A stretch of DNA of 64,000 bases from an uncultured Eubacteriales bacterium (GCA_934444645.1 CAKSCV010000005.1:72293-136292); one strand, 5' to 3'; shown: positions 33,241-43,201, counted from the first letter of the stretch. Numbers and translations are program-made. The notes: generated by a model not told the origin, from the letters alone.

Positions 33241-33825
33241 TTAGCGTGTTCGGCTGCTTCCGGTGCGGTAGACCCATTTCCGTGCAATCACGCTGACAAG
33301 CAGATAGACGACAAACGTCACTGCCACATTCACACACAGCTCAGGAAGCAAGATGCTTTTGACAATCGTTCCGAAGCTTCCGCTGCCGTTTTCCGCTAAC
33401 AGAAAAAGACCGCCGGTGATGCTGCGTGCCAAAAAGAAGGGAAGTGATGAAACGGTTGCGGTCACGGCATTCACCGATGTAAAGATGCCGACGGCGGCCG
33501 ACGAAAAATACGCGCTTAAGAAGAATAGGATGGGGGACAGGTGTGTCGGCGGCGTTAAGAAAAAATCGGACAGCGCACCGAACACCAGCGCAAGCAGTGC
33601 CGCATAACGGCGATTCTTGCAGACGATGCCGCATACGAAGCAAAGCGCAAGCGGCACATCCGGCACGATGCGGATGTTTTCTTTTCCGGTGTAGCCTGTA
33701 TACGGAAAAACCGTTGCGGACAGCAGGAATGCAAGCAAAAACAAAAGGCCGAAAAACAAGCGTTCCTTAACGGCTGCTGCCGAAAGCGAGGAGCGGCCTG
33801 TCTTAAATTTCATATCGCCTTTCAT
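33241..33825 (-). CDS. MreD-like membrane protein
   Basis: A 194-residue protein with about five to six membrane segments and an N-terminal cytosolic tail rich in lysine. The pattern (IVPDVPLALCFVCGIVCK, ALVFGALSDFFLTPPTHLSP, ILFFLSAYFSSA) resembles rod shape-determining protein MreD, which acts with MreB and MreC in wall elongation. No mreB or mreC is adjacent, so the assignment is tentative; it may be a general membrane protein of the same fold. Start ATG 33825 has AAAGGAG ahead. It lies 28 bases after the foldase gene, likely in one operon with mfd. Confidence 0.55.
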   Translation of the reverse strand: MKGDMKFKTGRSSLSAAAVKERLFFGLLFLLAFLLSATVFPYTGYTGKENIRIVPDVPLALCFVCGIVCKNRRYAALLALVFGALSDFFLTPPTHLSPILFFLSAYFSSAAVGIFTSVNAVTATVSSLPFFLARSITGGLFLLAENGSGSFGTIVKSILLPELCVNVAVTFVVYLLVSVIARKWVYRTGSSRTR

Positions 33826-33853
33826 GTTGCCAGACTCCTTTCGAATGCGCTTT

Positions 33854-34924
33854 TTAATACACATATTCCGGCACGACCGCTACATTTAAGAGCGCCATTT
33901 TTTCTTCGTTGACCGAAAGCTTTTCGGTGTATTCGGCAAGATGCTTGTCAAAATCTGCCGAAATGAGCTTGCTTTTGATGTTGTTGTAAACGGTTTGGTC
34001 GGTGTTGTACAGCGTTTCGTCCATCGGCAGCTTATAGAGAACGTGAAGCCCGTTTGCACCGCTTCCGCCAGTTTCGCAAAGCCGGTATTCGCCGACATCC
34101 ATTTCCATGGCAGCCGTGGTGAAAGAGGAAGGGAAGGTGGTGTCGTTTGTCACAAAGAAGCCGTTCGGATAGTATTCGCTTTCATAGCGGTCTTCATTGT
34201 AGGCGGCCTTTAGGGTGTAAAAATCTTCACCGGCCAAAATGCGGTTGTAGACCTCTTCGGCCAAAAGACGCTTGGCGGCGATTTCCTCCTCGGTTAAGGC
34301 AACGGCGGTGCCGTCCTCTTTGACCTTGGAGGAAAGATTAAAGTAGATGTGCGTGACGATATGATAGTTTCCCTTGAAATCGTTTTTGATTTCATCCTCG
34401 GAAATGGCGAAAATGCCGTTATCGCCGTAGAAATACTTGTAGAGGTTGGCCTGCTTGACGGTAAGCTCCAAATAGCGGCGCATGGTCTTGGTGTCGGCAC
34501 TGTATTTGGAAAGCTCCTCTTTTAAGGCCTCTTGCGAGCCGGCTTTTTGCGCAAGCGCGTTCATCTGCTTGTCAATTGAGCTTTTCTGCTCGTCGGTGAG
34601 CGTAAGCTTGTAGACCTTGTCGTGCAGATATTCGCAGATAAGCGAGCTTTTGGCGGCCTTGACGGTGACATCGTACAAAACATCCGAAAGCGTCGTGCCT
34701 TTTTCGGCATTGACCACCATGTCCCAGCTGCCGCCGTCAGCGACGACATCCGCATACATGGATTTTTGGATGGAGGCGAGCAGATACATAAAGTTGACGG
34801 AAACGGTTCCGCCGCCCTCCATGGATATGGCCGCCTCTTTGGCGGAATCGGCACAGCCGGCAAAAGCTATAACACAGAAAAGGCACGCCAAAAGGACGGC
34901 TGTTATTCTCTTGAAAGAAGACAT
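33854..34924 (-). CDS. PrsA/SurA-like peptidyl-prolyl isomerase lipoprotein
   Basis: A 356-residue lipoprotein with signal peptide and lipobox IAFAGC at about residue 23. The layout is that of extracytoplasmic foldases: an N-terminal helical chaperone part (about 30-180), then a parvulin-like region (about 185-310) with RILAGEDFYTLKAAYNEDR, a YYPNGFFV turn, MEMDVGEYRL and GLHVLYKL. Such proteins help secreted proteins fold outside the membrane. It follows mfd by about 40 bases; mfd followed by a foldase gene is a common order in Clostridia. Start ATG 34924 has AAAGGAAG ahead. Confidence 0.82.
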   Translation of the reverse strand: MSSFKRITAVLLACLFCVIAFAGCADSAKEAAISMEGGGTVSVNFMYLLASIQKSMYADVVADGGSWDMVVNAEKGTTLSDVLYDVTVKAAKSSLICEYLHDKVYKLTLTDEQKSSIDKQMNALAQKAGSQEALKEELSKYSADTKTMRRYLELTVKQANLYKYFYGDNGIFAISEDEIKNDFKGNYHIVTHIYFNLSSKVKEDGTAVALTEEEIAAKRLLAEEVYNRILAGEDFYTLKAAYNEDRYESEYYPNGFFVTNDTTFPSSFTTAAMEMDVGEYRLCETGGSGANGLHVLYKLPMDETLYNTDQTVYNNIKSKLISADFDKHLAEYTEKLSVNEEKMALLNVAVVPEYVY

Positions 34925-34964
34925 GGGTTCGCTTCCTTTCCGCAGTTCATTCTTAACTAAATAA

Positions 34965-37900
34965 TTATACCACGCTATCCGGCTTGTTTGGTGAATAAAT
35001 CTTGAATATTTCTTCGAGTACCGCACCGATTCCGTCTGCCGAGTCGGCTTTGATGTTATAGCACGGATTTTTGCCGAGCGAGGTCAACACCTTGCCGGGA
35101 AATTTCATGGCAAGCGCGATGGATTGCTCCTTGGTCGGCGGCGCGGACGGATACACGGCGAGCTTGCCGTTTTTGTACTCGATGCGCACAAGACCGATGG
35201 CGGATGCGCGCGCACGAATCGACGCGATGACGAGAAGGTTGCGCGTTTCTTTCGGAATTTCTCCGTAACGGTCGGTGAGCTCGTCGGCAACATCGTCGGC
35301 ATCGGCTTTGGTTTTGATTTCGGAAATGCGCTTGTACATTTCGATTCGGCCGGACGGACGCTTGATGTAGCGTTCCGGAATAAACGCGCTGATGCCGAGA
35401 TCGACCGTGCATTCGGGCGTTTCCTTGACGGCTTCGCCCTTTTCTTCGAGAACGGCCTGTTCGAGGATCTTCACAAACAGCTCATAGCCGACCGCCTCCA
35501 TGTGTCCCGACTGTTCGGCACCTAAAAGATTGCCTGCACCGCGGATCTCAAGGTCGCGCATGGCGATTTTGAAGCCTGAACCGAATTCGGTGAATTCCTT
35601 GATGGCGACAAGCCGCTTTTGGGCGATTTCGTTGAGTAAGCTTTCCGGCTTGTAGGTTAAGTATGCAAACGCCCGGCGGTTGGAGCGTCCCACGCGACCG
35701 CGGATCTGATGGAGCTGGGCAAGTCCCATGCGGTCGGCATCCTCGATGATGAGCGTGTTGGCATTGGGAACATCCACACCGGTTTCAATGATGGTGGTAC
35801 ACACAAGCACATCGATTTTTCCCTCGGTCATATCATACCAGATCGAGGAGATCTCCTCTTTATCCATCTGCCCGTGCGCCACAGCCACATTCGCTTCCGG
35901 AACGGATTCCTTGATATGCGCCGCTACGGTCATAATGTCCTCGACCTTGTTATGCAGATAGAACACCTGACCGCCGCGCCGAAGCTCTTTTTTGATGGCT
36001 TCATGCAGAATCGCGCGGTCGTATTCGAGAACATACGTCTGCACCGGATACCGGTCGACCGGTGCTTCCTCAAGCACCGACATATCGCGGATGCCTACCA
36101 GCGCCATGTTGAAGGTTCGCGGAATGGGCGTTGCGGTGAGCGTCAGCACATCCACCTGCTTTGCCATTTCCTTGAGCCGCTCCTTGTGCGCCACGCCGAA
36201 ACGCTGCTCTTCATCCACAATCAGCAGCCCCAAATCCTTGAATTTCACGTTTTTGCCGAGCAGCTTGTGCGTGCCGACGACAATATCGGCTTCGCCGTTT
36301 TCTAACTTCTGCAAAACAAGCTTTGCATTTTTGGGCGATACGTAGCGCGACAGCATTTCGATGCGAAGCGGAAAGCCGTGCATACGCGAGCAGAACGTGC
36401 GGAAATGCTGAAACGCCAAAATCGTGGTCGGCACAAGAACCGCCACCTGCTTGCCGTCCATGACCGCCTTGAACGCGGCACGCAATGCCACCTCCGTTTT
36501 GCCGAAGCCCACGTCGCCGCAAAGCAGTCTGTCCATCGGACACGGCTTTTCCATATCCCTTTTGATTTCGCGCACCGCCTGCAATTGCCCGTCGGTCTCT
36601 TCGTATTCGAAACCGGCCTCAAATTCGCGCTGCCATTCGGTGTCGGGCGAAAAGGCGTAGCCCGGACGGCGGCTGCGCTCGGCATACAGCGCGATTAATT
36701 CCTTAGCCATGTCCTTGGCGGCCTTTTTGGCACGTGTTTTCTTTTTGATCCAGTCGCTGCCGCCCATTTTGGAAAGCACGACATTGTCGCCCTTGCCGGA
36801 ATATTTGGAAACCTTGTCAAGGCCGTCGCACGGCACATAGAGCTGGTCTTTTCCGGCATATTTGATGGTGATGTAGTCGCGCGTCACACCGGCTACCGTC
36901 AGCGTTTTGATGCCCATATACTGCCCGACGCCGTGCAGCTCATGCACCACATAGTCGCCTTCGGTCAGCTCCAAATAGGAAAGAATCTTCTTTTTGGCGG
37001 ACTTTTTTGCTTTTTCGTTGGTCTTGACGGCGCGTGCCGATGCTTCTTGCGTGGAGGTGCTTTCACAGAGGAAGGCAAAGCCGGTTTTGATAAGCTCGAA
37101 GCCGACATATTCTTCGCCCATATCGTCCTTGGGCATGAGATAGACATGGCTCTTGGAAAGCTCCGCAAGCGGCATACCGCCGGAAACCACCGCGTTTATG
37201 CCATGTTCGGCAAGCATATCGTAAAGCTCGGATGCGTGTGCTTTCCCGCGGACACACAAAACCGTCCGGCAGCCGCTTTTTAAGTATCCGGTCAGGTCGT
37301 CGCACAGAATATCAATGCCCGATTCGATGCTCACGGTCTGCCGGGAGGAAAACTCGAACAGCCCCGAAATCTCAAAATCCGGCGTGCCGGTGAAGGGGTC
37401 GGTCACGGCAGACGGACGTTTGGAAAGCAAGTATTTCAAATCCTCATAGGTCTTGCACCAAACGCCGTCCGCAAGGCTCATTTCGCCGGCGGAAGCAAGA
37501 TCGGTGAGCGTTTCATGCAGCTGATACAAGAAGGCGTTTAACCGCTCCTTGACGCGCGGATAGTCGCATACCACGCATAAGCCCCGCGCATAATCGAACA
37601 AGGTGGTAAAGTCAGCATACAGAAAGGGCAAATATTTGTCGACGGCGGCAAAATCGGCGCTTTTACAGGCCATGCGCTCCGCCGACAGCTTTTCGGCAAG
37701 CGGCTGGTTTTTCTTTCGCAAGGCAGCCGTGATAAGCGTGTCGATTTTTTCTTCGATCAGGCCGTACTTTTCGGTCGGAATTACCGTTTCGCGCACGGGC
37801 GTGACGGTAAAATCCGTCACATTTTCGGTGCGGCGCTGGGTCATGGTGTCAAAGAAGCCGGCGGCATCGATTTCGTCACCGAAGAATTCCAACCGGAGCG

Positions 37901-38528
37901 GATAATCGTTATCCGGCACAAAAACATCGAGAATATCGCCGCGCAGCGAATACTGCCCGGCACCTTCGACCGTATCGACGCGCACGTAGCCGTATCCGTC
38001 AAGCGTTTTGATAAGTGCTTCGAGCGCAACGGTATCGCCGACTTTCAGGGTTTTTCCTTTGCGGATGTATTCTGCGGGCGGCAGAGGCGCAAGAGCTGCC
38101 TCCGGCACGGCAAGCACCGCATCGCATTCGCCCGAAACAAGCGCACGAAGCACCTTTAAGCGTTCGTATTCCCATTCCTTCGAAAGCGCGCCGACGTTAT
38201 AAAAATTGAAGTCCCGCGCCGGGAACACATAGACCTTTTCCAAGAACGCGGACAGCTTGCTTCGCATGGAATACGCGGTTTTTTCGTCCGGAACGAGAAT
38301 GAGCGGCGTTTTTTTGCCGTCTTTGTCCGATAAAAAGGCGCTTTCGGCGGCGAGAGAGGCGCAAAGAACGTTTCGTGCACCGTCGGAAAGCCCGGTGATG
38401 AGCGCAGGTCCTTGGGAAAAACGGCTGCCGCCGGAAATATATTTATAAAGCGTGTTATAGAGCTGCTTGTATTCGCTTTCGGAGCGAATCACTTCACATA
38501 ACATCTCTGAAATACCGATTGCTGCCAT
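34965..38528 (-). CDS. mfd: Transcription-repair coupling factor Mfd
   Basis: An 1187-residue superfamily 2 translocase of full length. It removes RNA polymerase stalled at lesions and recruits UvrA. Visible parts are the N-terminal UvrB-like domains (GDILDVFVPDNDYPLRLEFFG), the RNA-polymerase-interacting Tudor-like domain (EGDYVVHELHGVGQYMGI, about residue 525), the helicase Walker A LLCGDVGFGKTEVALRA (about 666), the DEEQRFG box (about 771), the TRG-like region GRVGRSNRRAFAYL, and the C-terminal UvrA-binding TRCF domain. Start ATG 38528 has AGGAGG ahead; the frame upstream is open but has no ribosome site and overlaps the divergent ldhA promoter. Confidence 0.97.
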   Translation of the reverse strand: MAAIGISEMLCEVIRSESEYKQLYNTLYKYISGGSRFSQGPALITGLSDGARNVLCASLAAESAFLSDKDGKKTPLILVPDEKTAYSMRSKLSAFLEKVYVFPARDFNFYNVGALSKEWEYERLKVLRALVSGECDAVLAVPEAALAPLPPAEYIRKGKTLKVGDTVALEALIKTLDGYGYVRVDTVEGAGQYSLRGDILDVFVPDNDYPLRLEFFGDEIDAAGFFDTMTQRRTENVTDFTVTPVRETVIPTEKYGLIEEKIDTLITAALRKKNQPLAEKLSAERMACKSADFAAVDKYLPFLYADFTTLFDYARGLCVVCDYPRVKERLNAFLYQLHETLTDLASAGEMSLADGVWCKTYEDLKYLLSKRPSAVTDPFTGTPDFEISGLFEFSSRQTVSIESGIDILCDDLTGYLKSGCRTVLCVRGKAHASELYDMLAEHGINAVVSGGMPLAELSKSHVYLMPKDDMGEEYVGFELIKTGFAFLCESTSTQEASARAVKTNEKAKKSAKKKILSYLELTEGDYVVHELHGVGQYMGIKTLTVAGVTRDYITIKYAGKDQLYVPCDGLDKVSKYSGKGDNVVLSKMGGSDWIKKKTRAKKAAKDMAKELIALYAERSRRPGYAFSPDTEWQREFEAGFEYEETDGQLQAVREIKRDMEKPCPMDRLLCGDVGFGKTEVALRAAFKAVMDGKQVAVLVPTTILAFQHFRTFCSRMHGFPLRIEMLSRYVSPKNAKLVLQKLENGEADIVVGTHKLLGKNVKFKDLGLLIVDEEQRFGVAHKERLKEMAKQVDVLTLTATPIPRTFNMALVGIRDMSVLEEAPVDRYPVQTYVLEYDRAILHEAIKKELRRGGQVFYLHNKVEDIMTVAAHIKESVPEANVAVAHGQMDKEEISSIWYDMTEGKIDVLVCTTIIETGVDVPNANTLIIEDADRMGLAQLHQIRGRVGRSNRRAFAYLTYKPESLLNEIAQKRLVAIKEFTEFGSGFKIAMRDLEIRGAGNLLGAEQSGHMEAVGYELFVKILEQAVLEEKGEAVKETPECTVDLGISAFIPERYIKRPSGRIEMYKRISEIKTKADADDVADELTDRYGEIPKETRNLLVIASIRARASAIGLVRIEYKNGKLAVYPSAPPTKEQSIALAMKFPGKVLTSLGKNPCYNIKADSADGIGAVLEEIFKIYSPNKPDSVV

Positions 38529-38564
38529 TATTTGCCTCCTGTGGTAAAAATTTTCGAATTCCTG

Positions 38565-38594
38565 TTGACCAAGCACCCCGAAATCGGGTATACT
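38565..38594 (+). promoter_or_regulatory. Promoter of the D-lactate dehydrogenase gene
   Basis: TTGACC at 38565 and TATACT at 38589 with an 18-base spacer. Confidence 0.75.
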
Positions 38595-38628
38595 AATATC
38601 ATATTCAGGAAAGGATGTGCCAAACAAA

Positions 38629-39609
38629 ATGAAAAAAATCGCGTTTTTCGATACAAAACCGTATGACCGCACGTATTTTGACAAGTACGGCAAAAACTAC
38701 GAAATCACGTATTTTGAAGAAAAGTTAAATCACCACACCGCCAAAATCACGGAGGGCTTTGACGGCGTTTGCGCGTTTGTCAATTCCAACATAAACAAAA
38801 TGGCTGTCGAGCGTATGCATGAGCGCGGCGTGAAAATTCTTGCCATGCGCTGTGCCGGCTTCAGCAATGTGGATATTGCTGCCGCAGCCGGAAAGCTTGC
38901 CGTTGTGCGTGTTCCTGCCTATTCGCCGCACGCGGTCGCCGAACACGCGCTTGCGCTTCTTTTGGCGCTCAACCGCCGCATTTACCGTGCGTATATACGC
39001 ACGCGCGACTTCAATTTCAATATCAACGGCCTTACCGGTATCGATTTATACGGCAAGACTGCCGGTATCATCGGTACGGGAAAGATCGGACGCACGTTTA
39101 TCGATTTGTGCAAAGGGCTTGGCATGAAGGTTATCGCCTACGACCCGTATCCGGCAGAAGGAGGCGGCATTGAGTATGTGCCGTTAGATACGCTGTTTCG
39201 CGAGAGCGACGTGATCTCCCTCCATTGTCCTCTGACCGAATCGAGCCATCACATCATCGACCGCGAAGCTCTCGGCAAAATGAAGGACGGTGCGTTTCTT
39301 CTCAACACCTCGCGCGGAGCGTTAGTGGACAGTGAGGCACTTCTTGAGGTGCTGACCGCCGGAAAGCTGCGCGGCGCGGCACTCGATGTGTACGAGGAGG
39401 AAGCGAATCTGTTTTATGAAGATATGTCCGACAAAATCATCAAGGACGATACGCTTGCACTGCTTGTCAGCCGTCCGAACGTGCTTATCACGTCCCACCA
39501 AGCGTTCTTGACCGAAGAGGCGCTTGACAACATTGCAAGCGTCACCATTCAGAACTTTGACGAGTTTTTCGCCGGAAAACCGCTTACCAACGAGATCAAA
39601 TTAAAGTAG
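38629..39609 (+). CDS. ldhA: D-lactate dehydrogenase (D-2-hydroxyacid dehydrogenase)
   Basis: A 326-residue NAD-dependent dehydrogenase of the LdhA type that reduces pyruvate to D-lactate in fermentation. The Rossmann loop is AGIIGTGKIGRTF. The catalytic triad is visible: Arg in LNTSRGALVD, Glu in LDVYEEEANLFYEDMS, and His in ITSHQAFLTEEAL. The YEEEANLFYEDMS loop is typical of D-LDH rather than glycerate or formate dehydrogenases. I use ATG 38629 (MKKIAFFD); AAAGGA lies ahead at a slightly long distance. It is transcribed away from mfd. Confidence 0.92.
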   Translation: MKKIAFFDTKPYDRTYFDKYGKNYEITYFEEKLNHHTAKITEGFDGVCAFVNSNINKMAVERMHERGVKILAMRCAGFSNVDIAAAAGKLAVVRVPAYSPHAVAEHALALLLALNRRIYRAYIRTRDFNFNINGLTGIDLYGKTAGIIGTGKIGRTFIDLCKGLGMKVIAYDPYPAEGGGIEYVPLDTLFRESDVISLHCPLTESSHHIIDREALGKMKDGAFLLNTSRGALVDSEALLEVLTAGKLRGAALDVYEEEANLFYEDMSDKIIKDDTLALLVSRPNVLITSHQAFLTEEALDNIASVTIQNFDEFFAGKPLTNEIKLK

Positions 39610-39679
39610 TTGAAAACACCTTTGGGGACTGCCGCAAGCGACAGCCCCTGAAATATCCGGAATCCGATTAAATTCGACT

Positions 39680-39718
39680 AAAAAAGGGCTTTTGCGGAAA
39701 AATGCAAAGCCCTTTTTT
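39680..39718. terminator. Bidirectional terminator between ldhA and rpmB
   Basis: GGGCTTT-type stem AAAAAAGGGCTTT/AAAGCCCTTTTTT with extra inner pairing TGC/GCA. T runs follow on both strands. A smaller GGGG/CCCC hairpin lies just upstream at about 39625-39650. Confidence 0.9.
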
Positions 39719-39776
39719 GTGTGTCTGTCACGCAAGCTGTTTATGCTCTATGAACAACCGGATGAACCGGCAAAAA

Positions 39777-39965
39777 TCAAACCGCTCTGGTTACTTTGTT
39801 GGAACGGAGGCAGCGAGAGCATACGTTGACCGTCTTGTGCGTACCGTTGTCAACAACCTTGACACGTCTGATGTTGGGCTTCCATGCCCGATTGGTCTTT
39901 CTGTGAGAGTGCGATACGTTGCAGCCGAAGGTAACGCCCTTTCCGCAGATTTCACATTTTGCCAT
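39777..39965 (-). CDS. rpmB: 50S ribosomal protein L28
   Basis: A 62-residue L28 of the zinc-binding (CxxC) form: MAKCEICGKG at the start and NVCSRCLRSNKV near the end give two CxxC pairs. The core SHSHRKTNRAWKPNI is typical. AGGAGGTG lies 6 bases ahead of the ATG. It is a single-gene unit with its own promoter and leader of about 75 nt. Confidence 0.97.
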   Translation of the reverse strand: MAKCEICGKGVTFGCNVSHSHRKTNRAWKPNIRRVKVVDNGTHKTVNVCSRCLRSNKVTRAV

Positions 39966-40046
39966 TGTTTACACCTCCTAAGTGCTTGATGAGCTTGATG
40001 ATCGCTTAAATCAAAATTCCTGTCATTGTACAGGACAGCAAGGATT

Positions 40047-40075
40047 ATTATAGCACCGTGCGATACAAATTGCAA
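40047..40075 (-). promoter_or_regulatory. Promoter of rpmB
   Basis: On the reverse strand, TTGCAA (40070-40075) and TATAAT (40047-40052) with a 17-base spacer. Confidence 0.85.
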
Positions 40076-40151
40076 GTGTTTTTTTGCAATTTTTACGATT
40101 ATTTTCAGCGTTTATAAAAAGTTTACATTTTTTCGCCGCCCGAAATGCCGG

Positions 40152-41912
40152 TTATACACGGAGTGTATCGGCTTCATCGGCCTGCGGCTCGGCAATTTTT
40201 CGGTTCTGTATCACAAAATGCCGGTTACACACGGCAAGTGCGGCTTTTTTGTGTGTCACAATGATGCAGGTGCGGTTGGCGAGTGCTTTGAGATTGGTTA
40301 AAAGCTTTGCCTCGGTGGCTTCATCGAGGGCACTGGTGGCTTCGTCCAGCAACAGAATCGGTGCGTCCGACAGCAGTGCTCTTGCAAAGGACAGACGCTG
40401 GATCTGTCCTTCGGAAAGGCCAACGCCGTTTTCGCCGATGACCGAATCAAGCTTATCCGGCAGAAGCTCCACAAACTCTTTGGCACAGGCGCAGCTTAAC
40501 GCCTTATCGATCTGTTCTTCCGTAATATCGCCCTTTGCCATAAACAGCAAATTGTCGCGCAGGGAACCCGAAAACAGCATATTGCCCTGCGGCACATAGG
40601 CAAACAACGAACGGGTCGCGGCGGTTAACGGAAGCTCGCCGTCGGATAAAACGGCGGCAGCACTTCCGGCTTCGATCGGATAAATGTCGAGAAGCACCTT
40701 AAACAGCGTGCTTTTGCCGATGCCGGACATACCGGTGATGGAGACGAAATCGCCTTTATGGATCACGCACGAGCAGTTTTCAAACACAGCCTTGTCCGCG
40801 TCGTACCGAAACGTAACGCCGCGCACCTCAAGGCTTTTTAAGCGTGCATAGGTTTCGGCGGCATCGACGGCGTTTTCGCCTAACGAATCCTCCGGAAGCT
40901 CTTCGATTTCCATGAGCCGTTCCGCCGAGGAAAGTGCGGCGTAATAGCGCGGCATGATGCCGGTCATGTTGGCAAACGGCTGCTGCACCTGCCCGACAAG
41001 CTGGTTGAGTGCTGTCAGCGTTCCGAAATCCATGGTTCCGGAAAACAGACAAAACGCTCCATAGCCGATGGCAAACAGATGTCCCATGCGCACGACCACC
41101 GTTGTGCCCAAAAGGGAGAAGGTGCTGATAAGCGAACGCTTCATACGCAGCTTGTAATGCTCGTTCATGAGATGATCGGATTTTTTGACGGCATTTTTTT
41201 CGCCGACAAACGATTTGATCACCATCAGGTTTTCAAAAATTTCCTGCCAGAACGACCGCATCCGGCCGTCGGCCTGCTGCATGGCGGCATGGTATTTCTG
41301 CACCAAGCCCTTGAACAGACGGGCGAAGAGGAAGATCAACACGCCGCCGGCACCGAACACTGCGGCAAATAACGGATTTAAGCGGATAAGCACCGCCATC
41401 GCGCACAAAAGCCGCACACTCATCATCACAACATTCGGAATGATGGTGGCTGCCGCGTCGGAGATAACACCGACATCGCCGGAAAGGCGATTGACCAAGT
41501 CACCGGTGTGGTGTGAGCGTAAGCTTGCATATCGCCGGGACAGCATGTTTTCAAATACACGGGAGCGAAAGAGGATCTCCAAGCGGCCCTTGCTGCGTTC
41601 GGTCATATAGCGCATGAGCGCATGAATGCCCAAAAGCGACAGCGCAACGACCAAATAAATGATCAAAAACCGAATCAAACGCTCACGGTTTCCGCGCGTG
41701 GCGCCGTTGATGATCTCACGCGTGAACAAGGCTGTTACCGTGCCGAATACCGCCCAGATTCCCTCACCGAAAATGATGAAAAGAATGCCGGGAAGCTCGG
41801 GACGGGCAACCTTGAAAATCCATTCAAGCGTTTTTCGCTTGGCGGCCTTGTCACGCTTTTTTCGGATATCGGACGGTGCAAGCTCTCTGTCCGGCCTGCC
41901 GAAATCTTTCAT
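40152..41912 (-). CDS. ABC transporter, fused permease and ATPase (exporter type)
   Basis: A 586-residue half transporter. The first ~320 residues hold six membrane segments; the last ~230 form the ATPase: Walker A TGMSGIGKSTLFK (about residue 399), Q-loop YVPQGNMLFSGSLRDNL, signature GLSEGQIQR (about 507), Walker B with D-loop ILLLDEATSALDE (about 525), and His switch IVTHKKAAL. It would act as a homodimer; the substrate is unknown. It overlaps the gerW stop by 4 bases (ATGA), so it is translationally coupled to the sporulation pair upstream. Confidence 0.92.
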   Translation of the reverse strand: MKDFGRPDRELAPSDIRKKRDKAAKRKTLEWIFKVARPELPGILFIIFGEGIWAVFGTVTALFTREIINGATRGNRERLIRFLIIYLVVALSLLGIHALMRYMTERSKGRLEILFRSRVFENMLSRRYASLRSHHTGDLVNRLSGDVGVISDAAATIIPNVVMMSVRLLCAMAVLIRLNPLFAAVFGAGGVLIFLFARLFKGLVQKYHAAMQQADGRMRSFWQEIFENLMVIKSFVGEKNAVKKSDHLMNEHYKLRMKRSLISTFSLLGTTVVVRMGHLFAIGYGAFCLFSGTMDFGTLTALNQLVGQVQQPFANMTGIMPRYYAALSSAERLMEIEELPEDSLGENAVDAAETYARLKSLEVRGVTFRYDADKAVFENCSCVIHKGDFVSITGMSGIGKSTLFKVLLDIYPIEAGSAAAVLSDGELPLTAATRSLFAYVPQGNMLFSGSLRDNLLFMAKGDITEEQIDKALSCACAKEFVELLPDKLDSVIGENGVGLSEGQIQRLSFARALLSDAPILLLDEATSALDEATEAKLLTNLKALANRTCIIVTHKKAALAVCNRHFVIQNRKIAEPQADEADTLRV

Positions 41913-42436
41913 GCTTCTTCCTCTGCATCCGTCGGCTGTCCGGCGTCGGCAGTATCGGTGATCACCACCGTCGTCTCGGTGCTTTCCGCATCCTTTGAGT
42001 CTTTCTTTTTTCTGAACAGGCCTTTGATCTTTTCAATAATATCGGGCGCTTTGTCAAGCGCGGCATCAAGACCGTTGACGGCTCCCAATACGGCGTTGCC
42101 CAAATAGCCGGTATTTTCGCCGATGTTGAGAAGTCTTGTTTCGCCGTCTGCCGTGATGACCAAAAAAGCGACCGGCGTGACCGTAACGGCAGTTCCGCCG
42201 CCACCGCCGAAATTGTCGGTGACGACCTTTTCGGTCTGCTCTTTCCGACGGTCCTTTTTCGCACCGTATTCGCCGCCGCCGAGAGCTGCGCCGACCGAAA
42301 CGCGCGAAACCGGGATAATGGTCACACCTTCGATGAGGGTAATCGGCTCTCCGATTACGGTCTTTGTATCGGCAATGCTTTTGACCTTATCGATGGTTTC
42401 TTTGATAACTTCACTCATCGGTTGTTTTTCCTGCAT
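41909..42436 (-). CDS. gerW: Sporulation protein GerW/YtfJ family
   Basis: A 175-residue protein of the YtfJ family, linked to spore germination in Bacillus. The core shows TKTVIGEPITLIEGVTIIPV, VSVGAALGGGEYG and a glycine run NFGGGGGTAVTVTP, all family hallmarks. The C-terminus is a charged extension rich in Asp/Glu. AAGGAA precedes the ATG. It follows a DUF2953 (YtfI-type) gene by about 40 bases, the same order as ytfI-ytfJ in Bacillus. Confidence 0.92.
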   Translation of the reverse strand: MQEKQPMSEVIKETIDKVKSIADTKTVIGEPITLIEGVTIIPVSRVSVGAALGGGEYGAKKDRRKEQTEKVVTDNFGGGGGTAVTVTPVAFLVITADGETRLLNIGENTGYLGNAVLGAVNGLDAALDKAPDIIEKIKGLFRKKKDSKDAESTETTVVITDTADAGQPTDAEEEA

Positions 42437-42475
42437 GATAGACTTCCTTTCTTAACCGGCTTTCGCAAACCGGCT

Positions 42476-43201
42476 TTATACGTTCTTTTTTACGGCAAGA
42501 TAGGTTTTGACGGCGTCAAAGGCGACGCGCGTTAAAACCCATGTCCGGAAATTCAGTTCGATATCCGCTTCCATCTGTGCCGCTTCCGCCTGAAAATCCG
42601 CATATACGCCGATTTCGGCATCTGTTGTTTCCAAACGTTTAAACCGGCTGCTTGTGTGCAAAAGCAAGGAAAGAGCCGTGTTCATGTGACCGAATAACAG
42701 TGCCGTGTCGGAAGGCTCGGCACCTGCCGCCGTGAGCACCAAACGCCGGATACGAATGCGTCCGTCGCCCGAAAGAAGCGTAAACGCTTCGGCAAGAAAA
42801 TCGCAAATCCTGCCGAGAAGAGCCGGAATATCCGTTTTTTCTTGCGGCTTTTGGGAGACCTTCGACGGTGATTTTTTGTGCGCATCGGCTTTTTTCACTT
42901 TTGCGTTTTTTTTCGGGTGAACGGGTGCTTCGCCGAACAAGCCGTAGCTTTTTGTGTAGCGGAGGAGCTTCGTTTTTTTGGGCTTTTGCTTCCGTGCGGC
43001 ACGCCACGCGGCAAGCCCGGTGATGCTTGGACAGAAAACGCCGACGCGTGCCAAAACCTCGATCGCACCGTCCTTATGAACGCGAAGTCGAAGCCCGATG
43101 CGTGCGCACAAAAGCAGCACGGCGAGCACAAGTACGGCAAGCAGAACGAAAAGCAGGATTTTTCCGCAGACAAGCAGCGCACAAACAACCGTTTTTTCCA
43201 T
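42476..43201 (-). CDS. DUF2953 (YtfI-like) membrane-anchored protein
   Basis: A 241-residue protein with an N-terminal membrane helix (CALLVCGKILLFVLLAVLVL), a lysine-rich middle (about 65-125) and a C-terminal DUF2953 region (RIRIRRLVLTAAGAEPSDTA). It precedes gerW as ytfI precedes ytfJ. The role is unknown but tied to sporulation by context. Start ATG 43201 has AAAGGAGG ahead; the frame upstream has no ribosome site. Confidence 0.8.
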   Translation of the reverse strand: MEKTVVCALLVCGKILLFVLLAVLVLAVLLLCARIGLRLRVHKDGAIEVLARVGVFCPSITGLAAWRAARKQKPKKTKLLRYTKSYGLFGEAPVHPKKNAKVKKADAHKKSPSKVSQKPQEKTDIPALLGRICDFLAEAFTLLSGDGRIRIRRLVLTAAGAEPSDTALLFGHMNTALSLLLHTSSRFKRLETTDAEIGVYADFQAEAAQMEADIELNFRTWVLTRVAFDAVKTYLAVKKNV